DNA from: Vicinamibacteria bacterium
GTDB lineage: Bacteria; Acidobacteriota; Vicinamibacteria; Vicinamibacterales; UBA8438
Assembly (NCBI GenBank): GCA_022820675.1
Contig: JAJEFC010000080.1
Span: forward strand, 1 to 57,025
Reading direction: 5' to 3'
DNA length: 57,025 bases
Under the pieces are notes generated by a model that was given only the letters and a program-made list of their open reading frames with translations, had not been told where the DNA came from and searched no databases. Every line of letters starts with the position of its first letter. Positions within the stretch are counted from its first letter, which is position 1. Position numbers and translations under genes: made by a program. Positions 36,471 to 45,659 of the stretch are shown piece after piece.

Positions 36471-36704
36471 TCACCATAGCACCCATGATCGGCGATTCCC
36501 AAGCCGGCGCGTAGCGGACGCGACGTGTTCACGCAGGGCCGCGTTGATGAGCGTCTGATAGCTCGCCCCGCCCTCGTCGTGCGTCGCGCCTCGGAACCAG
36601 GCCAGGACATCGTCGTCGATGCGGATGGTGATGCGCGTCTTGCCCCGCGGCGCCTTGATAGGGGCGCCCCGCTCGCCCTCGCTGAAGTCGTATTCGGGTT
36701 TCAT
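36471..36704 (-). CDS. brnA: BrnA-family antitoxin, apparently without BrnT
   Basis: 77 residues. MKPEYDFSEGERGAP is the conserved BrnA opening. TRITIRIDDDVLAWFR and GASYQTLINAALREHV form the ribbon-helix-helix. BrnA normally follows the BrnT toxin gene, but the DNA upstream on this strand is the promoter and start of an opposite-strand VOC gene and has no BrnT-like frame. It is therefore an orphan antitoxin or regulator. A longer upstream extension of the frame is not supported. Confidence 0.8.
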   Translation of the reverse strand: MKPEYDFSEGERGAPIKAPRGKTRITIRIDDDVLAWFRGATHDEGGASYQTLINAALREHVASATRRLGNRRSWVLW

Positions 36705-36768
36705 GAGCCTGCCTCGTACTGGGCGCCACGGTATCATGAACGAGACACGCCGACCGGAGACGGAATCC

Positions 36769-37179
36769 ATGATCGCCAAGGGACTGACGCCCATCCTGAA
36801 CGTCTCGGACATCCAGGCGAGCTTCGCGTGGTTCGAGCGGCTCGGGTGGAAGAAGGGCTGGGACTGGGGCACCCCGCCGACGTTCGGGGGCGTCTGCTCG
36901 GGCGAGTGCGAGATCTTCCTGTGCCAGGGCGCTCAGGGCGGCCGCGGCCGCAGCACCGTCGAGCGGACGTTCGGCCCCGACGGCGACGATGCCGCCGACA
37001 AGGGGGCGTGGATGTCGATCTGGGTCGAGGACGTCGACGCCGTCCACCGCCGCTGCGTCGAGCAGGGCCTGGAAGTGACTTGGCCGCCCACCGACATGCC
37101 CTGGAACGTGCGCGAGATGCACGTGCGGCACCCCGACGGCCACGTCTTCCGCATCAGCCGCGGAATCGGCGGGGACTAG
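36769..37179 (+). CDS. VOC-superfamily protein (glyoxalase/bleomycin-resistance fold)
   Basis: 136 residues from the ATG at 36769, preceded by GGAGA; an in-frame ATG at 36736 would add 11 residues. GLTPILNVSDIQASFAWFERLGW opens the first beta-alpha-beta-beta-beta module and MHVRHPDGHVFRISR closes the second. An E in GECEIFLCQG and an E in VREMHVRH are possible metal ligands. The fold serves glyoxalases, dioxygenases and drug-binding proteins, and the activity cannot be chosen from sequence. TATCAT at 36732-36737 could be its -10. Confidence 0.8.
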   Translation: MIAKGLTPILNVSDIQASFAWFERLGWKKGWDWGTPPTFGGVCSGECEIFLCQGAQGGRGRSTVERTFGPDGDDAADKGAWMSIWVEDVDAVHRRCVEQGLEVTWPPTDMPWNVREMHVRHPDGHVFRISRGIGGD

Positions 37180-37209
37180 TCGGGGGCTCGTCAACCGTCG
37201 CGTCCGCCC

Positions 37210-37509
37210 TCAATCATCAGACAACCGGAGTCGGCGTTCACCGCGCCAGACACGCACGATTCGAACGGCGTCCGACTCTCGCCGGTACACGATCCGAAAA
37301 GGTGGATGAACGAGCTCCCTCAGGAATGTCCGGCCGAATTCCGGTACCACCCGCCCAAGGTCTGGATGGTCCGTCAGGCACTGCACACGGTCCATGATCT
37401 CGGCAACCAGACGCAGCCCGACATCGGGGACTCCGCGTTCAGCGTACCAACCGCGCACGGCGTCGAGGTCACGCCGGGCCGAGTCGGCGAACCGAATCCG
37501 GACGGCCAT
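37210..37509 (-). CDS. parE: ParE/RelE-superfamily toxin
   Basis: 99 residues. RIRFADSARRDLDAVRGWYAERG, HPDLGRVVPEF and REL-HPPFRIVYR match ParE/RelE-fold toxins of type II modules. The gene begins 2 bp after its antitoxin gene. The conserved RIVYR strand is present; a RelE-like catalytic set is not obvious, so gyrase inhibition (ParE) is more likely than mRNA cleavage, but this is inference. Confidence 0.88.
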   Translation of the reverse strand: MAVRIRFADSARRDLDAVRGWYAERGVPDVGLRLVAEIMDRVQCLTDHPDLGRVVPEFGRTFLRELVHPPFRIVYRRESDAVRIVRVWRGERRLRLSDD

Positions 37510-37511
37510 CC

Positions 37512-37781
37512 CTACGCGATGCCGAGCCGCGCCTTGACCTCGGCAAGCGACAGCTCACGTCCCTCCTCGAGATCGGCCAGCCCTTCGACGACTGCACGCA
37601 TGAACGCGCGGGTTTCTTCCGCCGCCTCGAACTCGGCCACCGACTGCACCACTGCGACCCCACGGCCCCGGCTCGTCAACAGCACGGGGCGCCCAGAATC
37701 CGCAACCTGCCTCACCACGTGCCCTGGATTGACCTTCAGGTCCGTCAGCGGCACGACATCCTCGGAAAACTTGATGGCCAT
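37512..37781 (-). CDS. Phd/YefM-family antitoxin
   Basis: 89 residues. The N-terminal VVPLTDLKVNPGHVVRQVADSGRPVLLTSRGRGVAVVQS is the Phd/YefM DNA-binding domain. The acidic tail after EEGRELSLAEVKARLG binds the toxin. The ATG at 37781 follows a run of six G bases (a usable Shine-Dalgarno); a GTG at 37802 is an alternative start. Pairing of Phd-type antitoxins with ParE-type toxins is common. Confidence 0.88.
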   Translation of the reverse strand: MAIKFSEDVVPLTDLKVNPGHVVRQVADSGRPVLLTSRGRGVAVVQSVAEFEAAEETRAFMRAVVEGLADLEEGRELSLAEVKARLGIA

Positions 37782-37810
37782 TGTAAGCCCCCCTAACGGC
37801 ACCTATTGTA
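37780..37810 (-). promoter_or_regulatory. Duplicated CTTACAAT element at the phd-parE promoter
   Basis: CTTACAAT occurs twice on the minus strand, with TACAAT at 37805-37810 and again at 37780-37785, overlapping the antitoxin start. The upstream copy could be the -10 hexamer. The pair, 25 bp apart, could also be direct-repeat binding sites for the antitoxin. Confidence 0.4.
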
Positions 37811-37866
37811 AGGTCTCTTGACCGGTCGCGGCCGTTCCGGACATCGACCCGTTACCCGATGCCGGG

Positions 37867-39510
<1,644 letters not shown>

Positions 39511-39955
39511 GGCGTGTACGGATCTCCTGATGCTACGAGGTCCGGCAGAGGCTTCGGGTCCCCGCAAGAGGCGTATTCGTGAAGCGTAATCGTCGATTCT
39601 AGCGCAGCCGGCCCCGCGGCGGGAGGCGCCCCGAGGCGCCCTGGAGCGCCAGAGCGGCGCGGCAATCCGAGGGCGTGCCGGCGGCCCTCCGGACACGAGG
39701 CGCGGGAGTTCCGGAGCCGCGGCGGAGAATCCGGGGACGTGGCGCCGGAGCTCGGACGTCTCGGTGCCGGAACGCACCGGATTGCGGAGTCGCGGTACAG
39801 GCCGCCGCCGGAAGCCCTGCCCCCGGTCGCCGGTCGCCGCGTCCCCTCGCTCGTCGACACTGCCTGTTCGTGACTCCGGCCGGGCCGCGACGGGTCGGCG
39901 ACGCCGAGAGCACGCCGAGAGCCCAAACCGGCCTCGTTTCGCATAAACTGTGCCC
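39511..39955. other. Divergent intergenic region of fumarase and hupE-like genes
   Basis: About 445 bp without a gene. AGGAGA about 12 nt before the fumarase ATG is a possible ribosome site. TAAACT at 39944-39949 lies 6 nt before the hupE-like ATG and may be a leaderless -10. Nothing else stands out. Confidence 0.4.
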
Positions 39956-40651
39956 ATGTCGAGAACGCTGATCTCCTGCCTGCTCGCCGTGGGACTCGCC
40001 GCCGCCGTCCTGGACGTCCCCGTCCACGCCCACCCCATGGAGGGCGCCAACGCGGGGTTCGTGCAGTCGGTCGACGGGCCGGCCCCGGGACCGTTCCTGT
40101 ACCTGGGCGCCAAGCACATGGTGACCGGCTACGACCACCTGCTCTTCCTGGTCGGGGTCATCTTCTTCCTGCGCCGGCTGCGCGACGTCATCCTGTACGT
40201 CAGCCTGTTCACGCTGGGACACAGCCTGACCCTGCTCTACGGCGTGCTCGCCGACGTCAACGTCAACGCCTACGTCATCGACGCCATCATCGGGCTGTCG
40301 GTGGTCTACAAGGGGTTCGAGAACGTCGGCGGGTTCAGGCGTGTGTTCGGCATCGCCCCCGACACGCGCATCGCCGTCCTCGTGTTCGGGCTCTTCCACG
40401 GGCTCGGCCTCGCCACCAAGCTGCAGGAGTTCATGGTGTCGGACAACGGCCTCGTGGCCAACATCCTGAGCTTCAACGTCGGGGTCGAGATGGGCCAGAT
40501 CCTCGCCCTCTTCGGCGTCGTCGCGGTGCTCGGCTACTGGCGCCACCGGCCCAGCTTCTCGCGCTGGAGCTTCGCCACCAACACCGCGCTCATGGTGGGC
40601 GGCTTCCTGTTCGCGGGCGTCCAGATGGTGGGGTTCGTGCTGTTCTCGTGA
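39956..40651 (+). CDS. HupE/UreJ-family membrane protein
   Basis: 231 residues from the ATG at 39956, with a signal peptide ending in [29 protein letters not shown] is the diagnostic HupE/UreJ_2 motif with conserved histidines, and [10 protein letters not shown] and [11 protein letters not shown] contain further conserved histidines in membrane helices. Six to seven helices are expected. The family is thought to take up nickel or cobalt or to be linked to hydrogenase or urease maturation, but no such enzyme genes lie here. Its TGA overlaps a GTG, starting a chain of four tiny reading frames that leads to the next gene. Confidence 0.87.
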   Translation: MSRTLISCLLAVGLAAAVLDVPVHAHPMEGANAGFVQSVDGPAPGPFLYLGAKHMVTGYDHLLFLVGVIFFLRRLRDVILYVSLFTLGHSLTLLYGVLADVNVNAYVIDAIIGLSVVYKGFENVGGFRRVFGIAPDTRIAVLVFGLFHGLGLATKLQEFMVSDNGLVANILSFNVGVEMGQILALFGVVAVLGYWRHRPSFSRWSFATNTALMVGGFLFAGVQMVGFVLFS

Positions 40652-40668
40652 ACGGGACCACCGCGTGA
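40648..40668 (+). CDS. Relay minicistron 1 (6 codons)
   Basis: GTG at 40648-40650 overlaps the hupE-like stop (40649-40651). The frame encodes MNGTTA and stops at TGA 40666-40668, which overlaps GTG 40665. Translation is inferred only from the overlaps. Confidence 0.35.
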   Translation: MNGTTA

Positions 40669-40706
40669 CGGTCGCCATGCCCAACGCGCTACGGGCGTTG
40701 CCATGA
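40665..40706 (+). CDS. Relay minicistron 2 (13 codons, or 9 from an inner ATG)
   Basis: It starts at GTG 40665 and has an in-frame ATG at 40677, the first base of the 26-bp array. The end reads MPNALRALP, then TGA 40704-40706 overlapping ATG 40703. It is the first of three similar nonapeptides. Confidence 0.4.
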   Translation: MTVAMPNALRALP

Positions 40707-40732
40707 CCGACGCGTTACGGGTGCTGCCGTGA
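40703..40732 (+). CDS. Relay minicistron 3 (9 codons)
   Basis: ATG 40703 encodes MTDALRVLP and stops at TGA 40730-40732, overlapping GTG 40729. Differences from its neighbours are largely conservative (N/D, A/V) or synonymous at the leucine codons. Confidence 0.4.
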   Translation: MTDALRVLP

Positions 40733-40758
40733 CCAACGCGCTACGGGTGTTGCCATGA
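40729..40758 (+). CDS. Relay minicistron 4 (9 codons)
   Basis: GTG 40729 encodes MTNALRVLP and stops at TGA 40756-40758, overlapping ATG 40755, the start of the membrane-anchor gene. It delivers the terminating ribosome to the real downstream start. Confidence 0.4.
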   Translation: MTNALRVLP

Positions 40759-41333
40759 CCGACGTTCCGCCGCCGCCCTCCCGCCGCAAGATCCTCGTAA
40801 CCACCGGCAGCGCCCTCCTCACCGCCGCCGCGGTGCTCTTCGGCGCCATCCTCCCGGCCGAGTACGCGGTCGACCCCCTCGGCACCGGCCGGCTCTTCGG
40901 CCTCCTCGCCCTCGGCCAGGCCCAGCCCATCGCCCCCGCGGAGGGCGAGTACCGCGTCGACCAGGCCGAGCTGAGCCTCTATCCGGCGGAATGGGTGGAG
41001 TACTTCTACCGGCTCGAGGAGGGCAGCACCATGCTCTTCACCTGGAACGCAACGGGGCCGGTGGAGTACAACTTCCACGCCTCGCCCGACGGCGCCCCCG
41101 CCGGCTACGCGGAGAGCTTCGACGCCCGCGACCTCGAGGACGGCCACGGCACCTACACCGCCCCGTTCACCGGCATCCACGGCTGGTACTGGGAGAACAC
41201 CGGCACCGAAGAGATCACCATCACCCTGCACACCGCGGGGTTCTACACCAACGCCCACGAGGGGCGCGCCCGCGCCTCCGGGTACCACGACCTGACCGAC
41301 CTGCGAGGCAATTCGGTGCCCAGCGTGCGGTGA
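40755..41333 (+). CDS. Single-pass membrane-anchor protein, partner of the HupE-like protein
   Basis: 192 residues. A short cytoplasmic proline-rich start (MTDVPPPPSRRK) is followed by one membrane helix (TTGSALLTAAAVLFGAILPAEY) and AVDPLGTGRLFGL. The periplasmic part has AEWVEYFYRLEEGSTMLFTWNA, NFHASPDG, and HGWYWENTGTEEITITLHTAGFY, a beta-rich domain. The layout matches proteobacterial proteins annotated as transmembrane anchor protein, which I recall beside HupE/UreJ genes. Histidines in the outer domain might bind metal. The start is fixed by the overlap chain; no stronger ribosome site is present. Confidence 0.78.
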   Translation: MTDVPPPPSRRKILVTTGSALLTAAAVLFGAILPAEYAVDPLGTGRLFGLLALGQAQPIAPAEGEYRVDQAELSLYPAEWVEYFYRLEEGSTMLFTWNATGPVEYNFHASPDGAPAGYAESFDARDLEDGHGTYTAPFTGIHGWYWENTGTEEITITLHTAGFYTNAHEGRARASGYHDLTDLRGNSVPSVR

Positions 41334-41407
41334 CCGGGGCTGGCCGCGCCGTTGCCGCGAGCCCGCGGCGGTCCCGCACCCGGCAAGCGACGTAAACCCA
41401 CCGCTGC

Positions 41408-42128
41408 ATGAGCGACGACGCCAATTGGATCGTCAGGAAGCTCTGGTCCTACTGCCAGGTGCTGCGCGACGACGGCCTCTCGTACCAGGACTACCTGGAG
41501 CAGCTCAAGTTCCTGCTCTTTCTCAAGATGGCCGACGAGCGCGCCCGGCTCACGGGCGAGCCGCAGCCGGTCCCCGCGGGCTACCGCTGGGAGGCCCTCG
41601 CGTCAGCGCGGATGGAGGGCGCCGAGCTGGAGCGGCACTACCGCAACACGCTGCGCGAGCTCGGCAAGCGCGGCGGCATGCTGGGGCTGATCTTCGAACG
41701 GGCGCAGAACCGCATCCAGGATCCGGCGAAGCTGCGCCGGCTCATCGTCGAGCTGATCGGCCAGGAAGACTGGTCGGCCATGGCGGCCGACGTGAAGGGC
41801 GACGCCTACGAAGGACTGCTCGAGAAGAACGCCCAGGACGTGAAGGGCGGCGCCGGGCAGTACTTCACGCCGCGCGCGGTCATTCAGGCAATCGTCGATT
41901 GCGTTCGGCCGCGCCCGGGCGAGGTGGTGGTCGACCCGGCCTGCGGCACCGGCGGCTTTCTGCTGGCCGCGCACGATTACGTCAAGGGCCACGCCGACCT
42001 GAACCGCGATCAGAAGCGGCACCTCCGCCTCGACGCGCTGCGCGCCGTCGAGCTGGTCCCGAACGTCGCCCGACTGTGCGGGATGAACCTCTACCTGCAC
42101 GGCGTCGGCCCCGACGGCGGCGACGAGC
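41408..42128 (+). pseudogene. hsdM: Truncated type I restriction-modification methyltransferase (hsdM 5' fragment)
   Basis: The first 240 or so residues are a good HsdM: the N-terminal helical domain (QYLEQLKFLLFLKMADERA-like), AGQYFTPRAVIQAIVDC, and SAM motif I DPACGTGGFLLAA (about 176). Identity stops after CGMNLYLHGVGPDGG, just before the catalytic NPPF/Y motif. The frame stays open to 42475, but only as antisense of the next operon. About half the gene, plus hsdS and hsdR, is missing, so no active enzyme is expected. Confidence 0.85.
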
Positions 42129-42402
42129 GTGGGTGCGGCAGGCACTCGATGTCCTCGGCAGCCTCCAGGATCCTGCGCAAGTCGACGCGACCGAGGCGCA
42201 ACAGTCGAGCGAGTTGGCCCTCGCTCAACAGCTCTCGACGATGGGCTTCGGCAGCCAGGAAGCCGAGACGGCGTGACACGAGACGCAAGTACGCGTCGCC
42301 GGGCATCAACGGGCTGGCCGGCTGTTCGTTCGACGTACACGTCACGCCGAGCAGGTTCTCGATCTCGGCCTCGGCGTGGATGAGGTGGGCGTCGTCAATC
42401 AT
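42091..42402 (-). CDS. Small helical/HTH protein coupled to a HigA-like antitoxin, possibly truncated
   Basis: 103 residues. Its ATG (42402) overlaps the stop of the HigA-like gene (ATGA). GDAYLRLVSRRLGFLAAEAHRRELLSEGQLARLLRLGRVDLRRILE resembles the end of ImmA/IrrE or XRE-linked proteins, with a helix-turn-helix-like segment. The last 15 or so residues are antisense to hsdM, so the natural end was probably lost or changed at the junction near 42125. Function unknown. Confidence 0.55.
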   Translation of the reverse strand: MIDDAHLIHAEAEIENLLGVTCTSNEQPASPLMPGDAYLRLVSRRLGFLAAEAHRRELLSEGQLARLLRLGRVDLRRILEAAEDIECLPHPRSSPPSGPTPCR

Positions 42403-42758
42403 GGATGGCCAAGCAGCTCGCGCCGTCGCTCTGCTTGCTCATGGAGTCGCTGGCCGAGCTGGCGTTCCTCCTTGAGCGCGTGCCAGAGGTCCCAGTTGGC
42501 CTGCAGGTTCATCCAGAACATGGGCGTAGTGCCCAGCAGTCGACCGAGCCGTAGCGCCGACCGGGCGGTGACGCCGCGGCGGCCGCGGACGAGCTCGTTG
42601 ACGCGCGTGACCGGCATGTTCATCCGCCGCGCCGCCTCGGCCTGGGTCATCGGGATCTCTCGCAGGAACTGCTCGAGCAGGATGATGCCGGGATGCGTCG
42701 GGCGGCGGCGCGAGGGCAGCCCGGTTGCCGGAATCTCGCCGGCCGCATTGTTCGACAT
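42399..42758 (-). CDS. higA: HigA-family antitoxin without an adjacent HigB
   Basis: 119 residues. RRRPTHPGIILLEQFLREIPMTQ is the HigA opening; AARRMNMPVTRVNELVRGRRGVT is the helix-turn-helix; TTPMFWMNLQANWDLWHAL is the conserved HigA ending. No toxin frame is found in the expected place upstream; only a possible tail (MYH then stop) of a HigB-like frame is seen just before it. It is followed, by overlap, by a small helical gene. Confidence 0.85.
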   Translation of the reverse strand: MSNNAAGEIPATGLPSRRRPTHPGIILLEQFLREIPMTQAEAARRMNMPVTRVNELVRGRRGVTARSALRLGRLLGTTPMFWMNLQANWDLWHALKEERQLGQRLHEQAERRRELLGHP

Positions 42759-42845
42759 GGACGGACCTTGCCAGGTCAGTGGTACATCCGGAGCTCGCGA
42801 CAGTGATCAGGGTGCGGCGCGAGCGGGTTCGTGGCCCGCGCCGGG

Positions 42846-43334
42846 CTATCCGGCGGGGATGGCGCCGGCCGGCCCGGTATCGGCCGGCGCGCCCGCGAGG
42901 TGACGGAAGAGGTTGTCGAAGCGGCCGTGCAGGGCGTCGAGGCGGTTGTTCAGGGCGACGGCGTCGGCGTGGGTGCGCTGGTCGAGCTTGTCGATGCGCT
43001 CGCAGATGGCTGCGTGGGCCGCGTCGTTGTGCTTTTCCGCCATCTCGAAACGCTCGAGGTTGGCCTTTTCCGCCATCTCGAAGCGCTCGCGGTTGGCCCT
43101 TTCCGCGATCTCGAAGCGTTCGCGGTTGTGCTTCTCCGCCATCTCGAAGCGCTTCTCGAGCCCCTCGAAGCGCTCCGCCCAGCGCTTGTCGGCCGCCGCG
43201 AACTGATTCTCCATCTGCCGGTTCAGCGTGGCGAATCCGGTCTGCTGCACGCGCCACAGGGCTGCGAACAACCCCGTCGCGGTGCCGATGCCCGCCACTC
43301 CCGTCCCAATCACCGCCAGTATCGTCGCATCCAT
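42846..43334 (-). CDS. Membrane-anchored coiled-coil protein with 11-residue repeats
   Basis: 162 residues from the ATG at 43334, preceded on its strand by GGGGAGGG. One N-terminal membrane helix (ILAVIGTGVAGIGTATGLFAAL) is followed by a long charged helix. Its middle consists of four tandem 11-residue repeats of the form RFEMAEK-N-E, encoded by 33-bp repeats at 43027-43158. Eleven-residue (hendecad) periodicity predicts an almost straight coiled coil. The end is Pro/Ala/Gly-rich. No enzymatic motif is seen; a scaffold or spacer role is possible. Confidence 0.75.
   Translation of the reverse strand: MDATILAVIGTGVAGIGTATGLFAALWRVQQTGFATLNRQMENQFAAADKRWAERFEGLEKRFEMAEKHNRERFEIAERANRERFEMAEKANLERFEMAEKHNDAAHAAICERIDKLDQRTHADAVALNNRLDALHGRFDNLFRHLAGAPADTGPAGAIPAG
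43027..43158 (-). repeat. 33-bp tandem repeats coding for hendecads
   Basis: Four units of exactly 33 bp start at 43027, 43060, 43093 and 43126, sharing TTCCGCCATCTCGAAGCG (plus-strand reading) with few changes. They keep frame and encode the 11-residue repeats of the overlapping gene. Confidence 0.9.
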
Positions 43335-43589
43335 CGTCGTCCCTCCCCGTCCGGCGGTCCCCGCGACCGCCTCCGGTCCGGGAAGAGCAATCTGCGTGCC
43401 AAGGCGACCGCGGTCGGCGGCCAGCGGGGAGCGGCCGGCCCAGCGCTCGACCGCGGGACGCACCTTCCAGGATACTCCGCGACGGCGAGTCCGGGACATT
43501 CCGACCAGCCCGCGCCCCACGCGGTCGGATTCCTACGACGACCCTTTGCGGCGCCCGCCTGTCAGCCCCGGAGCAGACGAGCGACCCCG

Positions 43590-43907
43590 TCAATCCGCGA
43601 GGCGCGCGCTGACCAGCCGGTTCAGGCTGACGCCCTCCTCCGCCGCTCGCAACACGAGCGCCCGGTGGGTCTCCGGCGGAACGCGCACCAGGAACTTCCC
43701 GCTGTACGCGCGGTCCGCGAGCGGGGGCGGCGGCGTCTCGCGGTTGGCGTGCATGTCCGAGAGGACTTCGCGCACGAGCGTGCGAATGCCCGAGAACGCC
43801 TCCTCGGGGGTGGCCGCCAGCCAGCTCAGCGACGGGAACTCGGCGCAGAGGCCCGCGTACTCGCCGTCTTCCGGCGACCAGGTCACGCGATACGTGTAGT
43901 GATCCAT
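43590..43907 (-). CDS. hicB: HicB-family antitoxin without an evident HicA
   Basis: 105 residues from the ATG at 43907. YTYRVTWSPEDGEYAGLCAEFPSLSWLAATPEEAFSGI is the partial RNase H-like HicB fold and SGKFLVRVPPETHRALVLRAAEEGVSLNRLV is a C-terminal ribbon-helix-helix. HicA, a small double-stranded-RNA-binding-fold toxin, is not seen on either side. Stand-alone HicB-like proteins of this exact type are widespread and may be regulators only. Confidence 0.85.
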   Translation of the reverse strand: MDHYTYRVTWSPEDGEYAGLCAEFPSLSWLAATPEEAFSGIRTLVREVLSDMHANRETPPPPLADRAYSGKFLVRVPPETHRALVLRAAEEGVSLNRLVSARLAD

Positions 43908-44075
43908 CACGCTACGCCTCCAGCTCTCGATCGCCCTGAGGACCTGACGCACGTGATACCGCTTGGCCCATCCCGTCGTGATCCTGGATGTCCACCCGCG
44001 GGTCGCCCGGCTGGAGTGCGCCCTGGGCCTCCGGCTCCGAGACCTACGGACCAGCCCCCCCGCGGGACACCGCGA

Positions 44076-45629
44076 CTACCGCGTCGCGGCCAGGGCCAGC
44101 AGCAGGTCGGCCGTGCTGGTGTCGGAGTAGTCGGTCAGGCTGCGCGTCAGGCGCGCGGGCGCGCGGGGGTTCAGCGCGCGCTCGAGCGGGGTTTCGCCGC
44201 GCCGGTTCTCGGCGTCGAGCCTGGCCCCCCGGCTGACGAGGAACCGCACGACCGACTCGAAGCCGTGGAACGCGGCGAGGTGGAGGGCGGTGTCGCCGTT
44301 GGCGTCGGCGGCGTTGACGTCGGCGCCCAGCTCGACCGCGACCTCGACGGCCTCGAGGCCGCTGCCCATGACGCGGCGGAGGTCGGGGTCCTGGGTGAGG
44401 GCGACCTCCATCTCGGCCGAGTCCATCTCGCGGCCGCGGCGGTCCTTGCCGGCGCGGCCGAAGCCGCGGGTGAGCATGCCGGCGGCGGCCATGAGGGGGG
44501 TGACGCCGCCGTGGAGGGCGGCGTGGGGGTTCGCGCCGGCCTCGGCGAGGCGGCGCATGATGCGGCCCTCGCCGAACTTGGCGGCGAGAAAGAACGGCGT
44601 CGCGCCGGTCCAGGCCGTGTCCAGCGAGAAGAGCTTGCCCTGGCGCGCGTAGCGGGTGCCGCGCTCGAGGGGAACGTCGGGGTCGGCGCCGTGGGCGAGC
44701 AGCGCCCGGACGAGCGATTCTTCGCCGCGGAGGACAGCCGCGTGCAGCGGCGTGTACCCCGCGCCCGACGCGTTCGCGTCCGCGCCGGCGTCGAGCAGGG
44801 CTGCGGCGAGCGCCCCGTGGCCGCTGTGCGTGGCCACGACGAGCACGCTCGTGCCGGCCGGCGCCGTGTCGTTCGGGTCGGCGCCGGCGGCCAGCAGCAT
44901 CCGGGCCGACGCGAGGTCGCCGCTGCGGGCCGCGAACAGCAGCGGGGTGTAGCCGCCCTCGTCGACCACGGTGACGGCGCCCGGCGCGCCGGTGCGGGGC
45001 GAGTGGGCGACCACCACCGGCCGGACCCGCGAGCGCGCGTGCACCTCGGCCCCGGCGTCGAGCAGGACCTCGACCACGCCGGGATGCCGCTGCGACACCG
45101 CCCACATCAGGGCGGTCTGCGCTTCCATGGCCTCGCGGGCGTGCACGTCGGCGCCGTGGGCGAGCAGCGCCGCCACCGAGCCGGCGCTGCCGGTGCGGGC
45201 GGCGGTCATCAGCGCCGTCTCGCCGCTCGGCAGGGTGGCGTCGGGCGAGGCGCCGGCCTCGAGCAACTCCCGGACCAAGGCGGGGTTGCCGTTCTCGCAG
45301 GCGAGGTAAAGCGGGGTGGCTCCGAGCTCGTTCGCGGCGTCGGCCGAGGCACCGGCCTCGATCAGCAGCCGCGTCGCTTCGAGGTCGTCGAGATAGGCGG
45401 CCCAGTGCAGGGCGGTAGCCCCGTCGGGCTGCGCCGCGTCAACGTCCACCCCTTCCTGCAGCAGCGCCCGCACCGTAGCGTGGTCGATCTCGCGGACCGC
45501 GTTCAGGAGCCGGAGGTCGGGCGTCTCGGCAAAGGCGGGCGACGACAGGGCGGCGGCCAGGCATGCCCCGAACAGGAGCCTCCACCGTAGCGCACCCGCG
45601 CCGCGCTGGCCCGTGTCTCTGGCGTCCAT
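44076..45629 (-). CDS. Exported ankyrin-repeat protein
   Basis: 517 residues with a signal peptide (WRLLFGACLAAALSSPAFAE). About a dozen ankyrin repeats follow, for example GATALHWAAYLDDLEATRLLIEAGA, GATPLYLACENGNPALVRELLEAG and GDTALHLAAFHGFESVVRFLVSRGA. It lies 30 bp after the DUF1552 gene and third in a DUF1592-DUF1552-ankyrin operon. It probably offers a periplasmic protein-binding surface for the other two products; that is inferred from gene order. Confidence 0.9.
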   Translation of the reverse strand: MDARDTGQRGAGALRWRLLFGACLAAALSSPAFAETPDLRLLNAVREIDHATVRALLQEGVDVDAAQPDGATALHWAAYLDDLEATRLLIEAGASADAANELGATPLYLACENGNPALVRELLEAGASPDATLPSGETALMTAARTGSAGSVAALLAHGADVHAREAMEAQTALMWAVSQRHPGVVEVLLDAGAEVHARSRVRPVVVAHSPRTGAPGAVTVVDEGGYTPLLFAARSGDLASARMLLAAGADPNDTAPAGTSVLVVATHSGHGALAAALLDAGADANASGAGYTPLHAAVLRGEESLVRALLAHGADPDVPLERGTRYARQGKLFSLDTAWTGATPFFLAAKFGEGRIMRRLAEAGANPHAALHGGVTPLMAAAGMLTRGFGRAGKDRRGREMDSAEMEVALTQDPDLRRVMGSGLEAVEVAVELGADVNAADANGDTALHLAAFHGFESVVRFLVSRGARLDAENRRGETPLERALNPRAPARLTRSLTDYSDTSTADLLLALAATR

Positions 45630-45659
45630 CCTCGTCTCCCGCCGCGCCCCGCGTCCCCG

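Larger units (their letters stand above)
40677..40764 (+). repeat. 26-bp tandem array ending in the start codon of the next gene
   Basis: Units start at 40677, 40703 and 40729, with a partial fourth at 40755 (ATGACCGACG). Each begins with ATG or GTG and contains an AACGC...GCGTT-like imperfect dyad and a TACGGG core. Unit length is 3x9-1, so each 9-codon frame ends with a 4-nt overlap with the next start. Confidence 0.9.

Noticed and set aside
32811..36479. 1222-codon plus-strand frame opposite the ABC transporter genes
   Set aside because: Antisense shadow; the minus strand contains all ABC motifs.
40677..40764. CRISPR-like array
   Set aside because: Units are contiguous 26-bp copies without spacers and encode overlapping reading frames; no cas genes are present.
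42129..42475. C-terminal half of the 355-codon hsdM frame as real protein
   Set aside because: It is exactly antisense to the HTH/HigA genes and lacks any methyltransferase motif.
43908..44075. HicA toxin upstream of hicB
   Set aside because: No frame there has the HicA G-S-H pattern or suitable length.
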